This document shows positions 1-5,899 of a DNA stretch of 22,046 nucleotides, piece by piece. The notes beneath the pieces were generated by a model that saw only the letters and a list, made by a program, of their open reading frames with translations, was not told the DNA's origin and ran no database searches. The position numbers were made by a program, and so were the translations under genes. Source of the stretch: Acidobacteriota bacterium (GTDB lineage: Bacteria; Acidobacteriota; Vicinamibacteria; Vicinamibacterales; SCN-69-37); the NCBI GenBank assembly GCA_021824055.1, contig JAKALV010000022.1, forward strand, positions 1 through 22,046, written 5' to 3'. Each line of letters opens with the position of its first letter. Position 1 is the first letter of the stretch.

Positions 1-1
1 G

Positions 2-433
2 GTCGGCGAGAGCCGTTCCACGCCGCCGATCGATCCCGATCAGCTCGCCGCCGCCGCGGGCGTAGCCGATCATGTGGAATGGCGCCGCTACGTGCCGGAC
101 GATGAACTGCAGACGCTCTATGCCCGGGCGCGGGTGTTCGCGTTTCTCTCTGATTACGAAGGATTCGCGATGACGCCGATGGAGGCCATCGCGCATGGCG
201 TGCCGGTCGTGCTGCGCGACACGCCCATCACGCGTGAGGTCTATGCGGACGGGGCGATCCCGGTCGGGCACGACCGAGCGGCCCTGACCTCGGCACTCGT
301 CTCGCTGCTCACGAACGACCGGGTGCACGAGGACCTCTTGGAACGCGGACGGCGCCGGCTCGCCAGGCTTTCGTGGGCCACGAGCGCCGCGACCGTGATG
401 GGGGTCATCGAGCGCGCGGCGGAGCATTCATGA
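2..433 (+). CDS. Glycosyltransferase family 4, C-terminal part (5' end outside window)
   Basis: The reading frame is open from the first bases of the window to a TGA at 431-433, giving the last 143 residues of a GT4 (GT-B fold) glycosyltransferase. The nucleotide-sugar binding signature is visible as SDYEGFAMTPMEA, where the two Glu residues have the E-x7-E spacing of the family. It is followed by HGVPVV and a typical C-terminal tail ending in a Trp-Ala-Thr-Ser helix. It would transfer a sugar from a nucleotide donor to a growing lipid-linked glycan at the cytoplasmic face of the membrane. A GTG at 74 could be mistaken for a start, but conserved-looking sequence continues in frame upstream of it, so the gene is truncated by the window edge. 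Its stop overlaps the next ATG (ATGA), indicating translational coupling. Donor and acceptor cannot be read from this fragment. Confidence 0.9.
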   Translation, partial: VGESRSTPPIDPDQLAAAAGVADHVEWRRYVPDDELQTLYARARVFAFLSDYEGFAMTPMEAIAHGVPVVLRDTPITREVYADGAIPVGHDRAALTSALVSLLTNDRVHEDLLERGRRRLARLSWATSAATVMGVIERAAEHS

Positions 434-1245
434 CGGCGACGGCGCTCGACATCATCATCGTGAACTACAACACGGCGCAGGATCTGGCCGCCTGCCTGCG
501 CTCACTGCTGGCCGCGCCGCCCGCCCGGCCGCATCATATCCTCGTGGTCGACAACGCGTCGTCGGACGGCAGCACCGACGTCGTGCGGCGCGACTTCCCG
601 TCCGTGCAGGTCATCGCCCTGGGCCGCAACGCCGGGTTCGCGGCCGCGAACAACGCCGGCATTCGCGCGACGGCGTCCCCGATGGTTCTTCTGCTTAATA
701 GCGACACGCTGGTTCCGGCCGGCGCGATCGACCGGCTGTGCGATCGCCTCGACGCGGCAGGCGCCGCGGCCGCGGGTCCGCGCCTGGTCGATGCGGAGGG
801 TCATCCCGAGTTGTCGTGGGGCCCGATGCTGACGCCATTCGCCGAGTGGCGTCAGGGCCGCCTCGTCCGGGCCGCCCGGCGCGGCGATCCGTCCGCGCGC
901 GCCCGCGTCGAGGCGCTGACCTCGACGGAGCGGACGGTTGACTGGGTCAGCGGCGCGTGCCTGCTCGTGCGGCGAGATGCCGCCGTCGCCGCCGGCCTGC
1001 TTGACGAGCGCTACTTCATGTACGAGGAGGACGTGGACTTCTGCGCGGCCCTGCGCAAGGGCGGCGGGCGCATCCTCTTCGCACCGGCCGCCACGATCAC
1101 CCATCTGCGCGGCCGCTCAATCGGCGGCGCCGTCCCGAGACAGCCATCGCACTACGACGAGAGCCACCTCAAGTTCTACGGGAAACACGCCCCGCGCTGG
1201 GTGCCCTGGCTTCGTCTCTGGAAGCGGCTCCGGCGAAGGCCCTGA
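430..1245 (+). CDS. Glycosyltransferase family 2, rhamnosyltransferase-like (WbbL type)
   Basis: This 271-residue protein has a GT-A fold. The start is ATG 430 because it is preceded by GGAG at 421-424 with a 5-base spacer, overlaps the upstream stop as ATGA, and places the first beta strand (LDIIIVNYN) at the N terminus. Seen in order: DNASSDGS (residues 41-48), GRNAGFAAANNAGI (65-78), the metal-binding NSD (90-92, the usual variant of DxD in this subfamily), and VDWVSGACLLVRRD followed by YEEDVDFC (198-205), which carries the catalytic-base region. These features match the family of dTDP-rhamnose and related transferases that act on polyprenyl-diphosphate sugars. There is no membrane segment; the Arg/Lys-rich C terminus (KRLRRRP) suggests peripheral membrane attachment. 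The rhamnose assignment is by family resemblance only. It belongs to the polysaccharide cluster that continues downstream. Confidence 0.88.
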   Translation: MTATALDIIIVNYNTAQDLAACLRSLLAAPPARPHHILVVDNASSDGSTDVVRRDFPSVQVIALGRNAGFAAANNAGIRATASPMVLLLNSDTLVPAGAIDRLCDRLDAAGAAAAGPRLVDAEGHPELSWGPMLTPFAEWRQGRLVRAARRGDPSARARVEALTSTERTVDWVSGACLLVRRDAAVAAGLLDERYFMYEEDVDFCAALRKGGGRILFAPAATITHLRGRSIGGAVPRQPSHYDESHLKFYGKHAPRWVPWLRLWKRLRRRP

Positions 1246-1269
1246 CAAGGGAACCCCACGAAGTACAAT
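1242..1269 (+). promoter_or_regulatory. Candidate sigma-70 promoter for a leaderless GT4 gene
   Basis: CTGACA (1242-1247, 5/6 match to the -35 consensus) and TACAAT (1264-1269, 5/6 match to the -10) are separated by 16 bases. Initiation about 7 bases after the -10 would fall at or next to the GTG start codon at 1276. No Shine-Dalgarno sequence lies within 15 bases of that codon. This is a pattern reading, not a demonstrated promoter. Confidence 0.45.
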
Positions 1270-1275
1270 CGCCCC

Positions 1276-2385
1276 GTGCGCGTCGCCATCGACACCCGCA
1301 AGCTGCACGACTTCGGCATCGGCACGTACGTGAGCAATCTCGTGCGCGGCCTGGCGCGCCTCGATCACGACCACGAGTACACCCTCATCTGCCATCCGGG
1401 CGATGTGGACTTCGTACGATCGCTCGGCGGCAACTTCCTGGCGTTGCCGGACCGCTCGGGCAACTACTCCGTGCGGGAGCAGTTCAGCATCCCGCTGGAT
1501 ATCTGGCGCCTGCGGCCGGATGTCTTCCACGCGCCGCACTACATCCTGCCGCCGCTGACCCCGGGCAAGACCGTGGTCACCATTCACGACTGCATCCACC
1601 TGCGGTTTCCGCAGTACCTGCCCAACCGCGTGGCGCACTTCTACGCGCACCTGTTTCTGTCGAGCGCCGCGCGCAAGGCGTCGCGCGTGATCACGGTGTC
1701 CGAGGCGTCGAAGCGCGACATCGTCGAGCTCCTGCACGCACCGGCCGGCAAGATCGAGGTGGTCTACAACGGCTTCGACGAGCGGCTGGCGTCGCCATCC
1801 GACGAGGACAAGGCGCGCGTGCGCGACCGGTTCCAGCTCGATGCGCCGTTCGTGCTGTATGCCGGCAACATCAAACCGCACAAGAACGTCGATCGCCTGA
1901 TCGAGGCATTTGCCCAGCTGCGCCAGCGCGGCATGGACCAGGTGAAGCTGCTCATCATTGGCGACGATATTTCGAAGTACTCGAACCTGAGGCGGCTGGT
2001 GCACCGCCATCAGCTGCATCAACAGGTACGCTTCCTCGGGTTTGTTTCCACCGACACGCTCGCCGCGCTCTACCAGCTGGCGCAGGTGTTCGTCTTTCCG
2101 TCGCTGTACGAAGGGTTCGGCCTGCCGCCGCTCGAGGCGATGGCCAACGGCACGCCCGTCATCACGTCGAATGTCTCGTCGCTGCCGGAGGTGGTCGACG
2201 ATGCCGCGCTGCTGATCGATCCGATGGACGCCGGCGGCATTGCGGACGCCATGTACCGCGTCCTCAACGATCCGGCGCTTCGCGCGGATCTGATCCGGCG
2301 CGGTCACGATCGCGTCAAAGCCTTCTCCTGGACGACATCGGTCACGCGCACGCACGAGATCTACATGGACGTGGTACGTGGCTGA
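1276..2385 (+). CDS. Glycosyltransferase family 4 (mannosyltransferase-like)
   Basis: A complete 369-residue GT-B enzyme. The start GTG 1276 is chosen because the protein then opens with MRVAIDTRKL and the Gly-rich FGIGTYVSNLVRGL, the usual N terminus of this subfamily. An N-terminal acceptor domain (about 1-185) includes HDCIHLRFP and VITVSEASKRDI. A C-terminal donor domain begins at LYAGNIKPHKNVDRLIEAF and contains the E-x7-E motif (EGFGLPPLE, E279 and E287) followed by ANGTPVITSNVSSLPEV. It is a soluble, retaining transferase. The donor is probably GDP-mannose or a similar nucleotide sugar, but this cannot be fixed from sequence. A 30-base gap separates it from the GT2 gene and contains a promoter-like element with no ribosome binding site, so it may start a second transcription unit in the cluster. 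It overlaps the next gene by 8 bases. Confidence 0.92.
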   Translation: MRVAIDTRKLHDFGIGTYVSNLVRGLARLDHDHEYTLICHPGDVDFVRSLGGNFLALPDRSGNYSVREQFSIPLDIWRLRPDVFHAPHYILPPLTPGKTVVTIHDCIHLRFPQYLPNRVAHFYAHLFLSSAARKASRVITVSEASKRDIVELLHAPAGKIEVVYNGFDERLASPSDEDKARVRDRFQLDAPFVLYAGNIKPHKNVDRLIEAFAQLRQRGMDQVKLLIIGDDISKYSNLRRLVHRHQLHQQVRFLGFVSTDTLAALYQLAQVFVFPSLYEGFGLPPLEAMANGTPVITSNVSSLPEVVDDAALLIDPMDAGGIADAMYRVLNDPALRADLIRRGHDRVKAFSWTTSVTRTHEIYMDVVRG

Positions 2386-3538
2386 TCCCGCGCGCCCCTG
2401 GGCGGGGCGCCGCACGGTCATCGTCCACGACTGGTTGACCGGCTCGCGCGGCGGCGAGAAGGTGCTCGACGCGATCTGCCGCCTCGTGCCTGATGCGCCC
2501 ATCCTCACGCTCGTCAGCACGCCCGAGGCGCTGACGGGCGCGCTGGCCGGACGCCGCGTGCGCACGTCGCTGATCCAGCACCTGCCGTTTTCCGCGACGC
2601 GCTACCGCGAGTACCTGCCGCTCTTTCCCGCGGCGATCGAGCAGTTCGACCTCGACGATGTGGATCTCGTGATTTCGACGAGCCACTGCGCGGCCAAGGC
2701 CGTGGTGCCGACGGGCCGGGCGGTGCATGTCTGTTACTGCCACTCGCCCATGCGATACGCGTGGGATCAATTTCCGGCGTACTTCGGTCCGGCGCGCGTC
2801 GGCCGGCTCGCGAGCGCCGCGCTCCGGCCCGTGTTGGCGTGGCTGGCTCGGTGGGACGCCGCCACGGCGCCGCGTGTCACCGCGTTTGCCGCCAACTCCC
2901 GTCACGTTGCCGGGCGCATCGCCCGGTACTATAATCGTGACGCAGCCGTGCTCTATCCTCCGGTCGACACAGACTTCTTCACGCCCGGCCCGGACGAGGG
3001 TGCGCGAGGCGATCACGCTGCAGACCGCGGCTTTGCGCTGGTTGTGTCCGCTCTCGTCCCGTACAAGCGAATCGACATCGCCATCGAGGCGGCGGCTCAG
3101 GCCGGCTGGCCGCTGACGATTGTCGGCACCGGCCCGGACGACAAGCGGTTGCGAGCGATGGCGGGCCCGTCCGTCACGTTCCTCGGTCATGTCGACCTAG
3201 AGACGCTTCGCGATCTCTACCGGCGCGCCGGCGCGCTGATCCTGCCGGGCGAAGAGGATTTCGGCATCGCCCCGGTCGAAGCCCTCGCCTGCGGGTGTCC
3301 GGTCGTTGCGCTGGCGCGCGGCGGCGCCACCGAGACGGTTGATGACGGCGTGACCGGCCTCCTCGTGTCAGAACTCTCCGCTCCGGCGTTTGCCGCGGCG
3401 CTGCAGCAGATTTCCCGTCTTCCGGCCGGCGCCGCCGGCCGGCGCCAGCGCGCATTGCGCTTCGCGCCGGCAGCGTTCGAAGCCGGTTTCGCCGCGCTCG
3501 TCGCCCGCACGCTGGAAGGCCGGTCCGCCTCGTGTTGA
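2378..3538 (+). CDS. Glycosyltransferase family 4 (WbaZ-like)
   Basis: A 386-residue GT-B glycosyltransferase. GTG 2378 is the most upstream sensible start; it overlaps the previous gene by 8 bases and puts IVHDWLTGSRGGEKVL near the N terminus, a signature of WbaZ-like transferases of O-antigen and EPS clusters. Other conserved blocks are STSHCAAKAV, CYCHSPMRYAWD (119-130), FAANSRHVAGRIARYY, the donor-domain start SALVPYKRID, and the E-x7-E motif in GEEDFGIAPVE (E293 and E301). The middle stretch around residues 203-216 (PGPDEGARGDHAAD) is a short loop insertion. It probably adds one hexose, often mannose in this subfamily, to the lipid-linked unit; the specificity is inference. It overlaps the next gene by 7 bases. 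A perfect TATAAT lies inside the gene at 2930-2935. Confidence 0.9.
   Translation: MADPARPWAGRRTVIVHDWLTGSRGGEKVLDAICRLVPDAPILTLVSTPEALTGALAGRRVRTSLIQHLPFSATRYREYLPLFPAAIEQFDLDDVDLVISTSHCAAKAVVPTGRAVHVCYCHSPMRYAWDQFPAYFGPARVGRLASAALRPVLAWLARWDAATAPRVTAFAANSRHVAGRIARYYNRDAAVLYPPVDTDFFTPGPDEGARGDHAADRGFALVVSALVPYKRIDIAIEAAAQAGWPLTIVGTGPDDKRLRAMAGPSVTFLGHVDLETLRDLYRRAGALILPGEEDFGIAPVEALACGCPVVALARGGATETVDDGVTGLLVSELSAPAFAAALQQISRLPAGAAGRRQRALRFAPAAFEAGFAALVARTLEGRSASC
2907..2935 (+). promoter_or_regulatory. Possible intragenic promoter inside the WbaZ-like GT4 gene
   Basis: TTGCCG (2907-2912, 4/6 match to the -35) is followed after 17 bases by a perfect TATAAT (2930-2935). The AT-rich box stands out in this very GC-rich sequence. 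It would drive the distal part of the cluster (glycosyl-1-phosphate transferase and UDP-xylose synthase) or a short internal transcript. The same bases encode ARYYNRD, so the box may simply reflect codon choice. Confidence 0.25.
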
Positions 3539-4974
3539 AGCGTTACAACCGATTGCTGGTGGCGTTGCACATCGCCGCCGACGTGATGTCCGGCATGCTG
3601 GCCTTCGCGCTGGCGTACTGGGTCCGGTTCGACACGGTGCTCACGTCGCTGGTGCCGCTCACGAAGGGACATCCGCCCTTCAGGCAGTACCTGTCGCTCC
3701 TGCCGTTTGTCGGCCTGCTGATCCCCGCGGCGTTTCATCTGCAGGGCCTGTATCGGCTGCGCCGCGGCCGCACGCGCGTGGACGACTTCTTCGCCGTGCT
3801 GGTCGGCAGCATCGTGGCGGTGCTCGGCGGCGTGGCCGGCACGTTGTACGTGCAGACGTATTACGTCGGCGACGCGCTGAAGGCCCAGGGCTACTTCGAA
3901 GTGTCGCAGCTGGTCTGGGCGCTGTTCCTGGTCTTCACCGTCGCGCTCACGTTCAGCGCGCGCGAAGCCGCGCGGCGGTACTTGCGCCGGCGCTGGCGCG
4001 CGGGCAAGAGCCTGCGCCGCGTCCTCATCGTGGGTTCCGGCGATCTGGGCCGCACGGTCGCCGACCGGCTTCTGGAACATCGCGAGCTGGGTTTCACCAT
4101 CGTGGGATTCATCGACGACAACGCCGCCGCCGGCGACGGCATCGGGTACCGCGGCCTGCCGCTGCTGGGCCAGTTGTCGGACACGGCCGCGGTCTGCGGC
4201 GACGAGCATGTCGACGAGATCTACGTGGCGCTGCCGATCGACGAGCACATCAAGATGCTGGGCGTGGTCGAGTACGCCAGCCGCGAATGCATTGACGTGC
4301 ACGTCGTCCCCGACCTGTTGCAGTTCATCGCGCTGCGCGCGCGGCTCGAGGATCTCGACGGGCTGCCGATCATCAGCATTCACGATGTGCCGCTGCGCGG
4401 CATGAACAGCGTGATCAAGCGGCTCACCGACATCGCGCTGTCATTGACCGTGATCGTCCTGACCGCGCCGCTCACGCTGCTGATCGCGCTGCTGATCAAG
4501 CGCAGTTCGCCGGGCCCCGTGTTCTATTCGCAGGAGCGGATGAGCCTCGATGGCCAGTCGTTCAAGGTCTACAAGTTCCGGTCGATGCCGATCGACGCGG
4601 AGGACGTGACCGGTCCGATCTGGGCGCGCGAGGATGATCCGCGGGCCACGCGCATCGGCCGCTGGCTCCGGCGCACGGACGTGGACGAACTGCCCCAGTT
4701 CTGGAACGTCCTGAAGGGCGACATGTCGATCGTCGGCCCGCGGCCGGAGCGGCCGTTCTTCGTCGAGCAGTTCAAGCACCGCATCCCGCAGTACATGCTG
4801 CGCCACAAAGTGAAGGCCGGCATTACGGGCTGGGCGCAGGTCAACGGCTGGCGCGGCAACACGTCGCTCGAGAAACGCATCGAGTTCGATCTCTACTACA
4901 TCGAGAACTGGTCGCTGTCGCTGGACTTCAAGATCATGTGGCTGACCCTCATGCGCGGAGTCACGCACTCGTGA
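3532..4974 (+). CDS. Undecaprenyl-phosphate glycosyl-1-phosphate transferase (WcaJ/EPS initiating family)
   Basis: A 480-residue polytopic enzyme that starts glycan repeat-unit assembly by moving a sugar-1-phosphate, usually glucose or galactose, from a UDP-sugar to undecaprenyl phosphate in the inner membrane. The architecture is complete: four N-terminal membrane segments (about 10-30, 52-72, 86-108, 124-142), a Rossmann-like CoA_binding_3 domain (RRVLIVGSGDLGRTVADRLL, 162-181), then the catalytic bacterial sugar transferase domain. The latter shows the re-entrant hydrophobic helix (299-322), SSPGPVFYSQER (325-336), KVYKFRSM, the catalytic Asp-Glu pair in DELPQFWNVLKGDMSIVGPRPE (from 385), and KAGITGWAQVNGWRG. 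Length and order match the family that includes WcaJ, CpsE and EpsB. GTG 3532 overlaps the upstream stop by 7 bases, and its own stop overlaps the next start as GTGA. Glucose specificity is likely but not proven. Confidence 0.95.
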   Translation: MLKRYNRLLVALHIAADVMSGMLAFALAYWVRFDTVLTSLVPLTKGHPPFRQYLSLLPFVGLLIPAAFHLQGLYRLRRGRTRVDDFFAVLVGSIVAVLGGVAGTLYVQTYYVGDALKAQGYFEVSQLVWALFLVFTVALTFSAREAARRYLRRRWRAGKSLRRVLIVGSGDLGRTVADRLLEHRELGFTIVGFIDDNAAAGDGIGYRGLPLLGQLSDTAAVCGDEHVDEIYVALPIDEHIKMLGVVEYASRECIDVHVVPDLLQFIALRARLEDLDGLPIISIHDVPLRGMNSVIKRLTDIALSLTVIVLTAPLTLLIALLIKRSSPGPVFYSQERMSLDGQSFKVYKFRSMPIDAEDVTGPIWAREDDPRATRIGRWLRRTDVDELPQFWNVLKGDMSIVGPRPERPFFVEQFKHRIPQYMLRHKVKAGITGWAQVNGWRGNTSLEKRIEFDLYYIENWSLSLDFKIMWLTLMRGVTHS

Positions 4975-5897
4975 GAGTGGTCATCACCGGCGCCGCCGGC
5001 TTCATCGGGTCGCATCTGTCGGAGACGCTGCTCAACCAGGGGCACTCGGTGGTCGGCATCGACAACCTGTGCACCGGCGACCTGGCGAACATCGCGCATC
5101 TGACGGGCCGCGACTTCGAGTTCATCAAGTACGACGTCACCAACTACATCAACGTGGGCGGCCACGTCGATCTGGTGCTGCACTGGGCCAGCCCGGCCAG
5201 CCCGATCGACTACCTCGAGCTGCCGATCCCCACGTTGAAAGTGGGCGCGCTCGGCACGCACAACGCGCTCGGCCTCGCCAAGGCGAAGCACGCCAAGTTC
5301 GTGATCGCGTCGACCTCGGAGGTCTACGGGGATCCGCTCGAACACCCGCAGAAGGAAACGTACTGGGGCAACGTCAATCCGGTCGGCCCGCGCGGCGTGT
5401 ACGACGAAGCCAAGCGTTTCGCCGAAGCCATCACGATGGCCTATCACCGGTATCACGGCCTCGACACGAAGATCGTCCGCATCTTCAATACCTACGGTCC
5501 GCGCATGCGCATCAACGATGGCCGGGCGGTGCCGGCGTTCATCTCGCAGGCGCTGCGCCACGAAGACGTCACGATTTTCGGCAGCGGCGCCCAGACGCGC
5601 AGCTTCTGCTTCGTCACGGATCTGGTCGACGGCATTCTCAAGCTCGCGATGTCCAAGGAGAACGACCCGGTCAACATCGGCAATCCGCAGGAGATGTCGA
5701 TCGAGGACATGGCGAAGACGATCATCCGCATGACGGGCTCGCGGAGCCGGATCGTGCACCGCCCGCTGCCGACCGACGATCCCAGAGTGCGGCGCCCCGA
5801 CATCACCCGCGCGCGCACCCTCCTCGGCTGGGAACCGAAGGTGTCCCTCGAAGAGGGGCTGACCTCCACGATCGAGTACTTCAGAACAAAGATCTGA
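4971..5897 (+). CDS. uxs: UDP-glucuronate decarboxylase (UDP-xylose synthase), extended SDR
   Basis: A 308-residue NAD-dependent short-chain dehydrogenase of the UXS family, which converts UDP-glucuronate to UDP-xylose through a 4-keto intermediate. GTG 4971 gives MRVVITGAAGFIGSH, so the GxxGxxG NAD motif (7-13) sits at the very N terminus; an in-frame upstream start at 4938 would only add residues encoded inside the previous gene. Diagnostic blocks are HWASPASPIDYLELPIPTLK (71-90), STSEVYGDPLEHPQ (114-127) with the catalytic Thr and the decarboxylation-associated Glu117, the YDEAK motif (Y144, K148), RIFNTYGPRM (170-179), QTRSFCFVTDLVDG (208-221) and DDPRVRRPDI (269-278). It supplies a pentose donor to the transferases upstream, suggesting a xylose-containing polymer. 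Only 2 bases separate its stop from that of the convergent coiled-coil gene. Confidence 0.93.
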   Translation: MRVVITGAAGFIGSHLSETLLNQGHSVVGIDNLCTGDLANIAHLTGRDFEFIKYDVTNYINVGGHVDLVLHWASPASPIDYLELPIPTLKVGALGTHNALGLAKAKHAKFVIASTSEVYGDPLEHPQKETYWGNVNPVGPRGVYDEAKRFAEAITMAYHRYHGLDTKIVRIFNTYGPRMRINDGRAVPAFISQALRHEDVTIFGSGAQTRSFCFVTDLVDGILKLAMSKENDPVNIGNPQEMSIEDMAKTIIRMTGSRSRIVHRPLPTDDPRVRRPDITRARTLLGWEPKVSLEEGLTSTIEYFRTKI

Positions 5898-5899
5898 CT

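Noticed and set aside
1117..2565. Open frame of 482 codons on the - strand
   Set aside because: It is antisense to the GT4 gene at 1276-2385, whose motifs are complete. No motif or start signal supports it.
3419..3446. GC-rich repeated CCGGCCGGCGCC motif near the end of a GT4 gene as a terminator
   Set aside because: It is in coding sequence (PAGAAGRRQRA), has no T tract, and the gene continues for about 90 bases into an overlapping neighbour.
3217..4383. Open frame of 388 codons on the - strand
   Set aside because: It is antisense to a GT4 gene and the glycosyl-1-phosphate transferase, with a His/Gln/Arg-rich product. Shadow.
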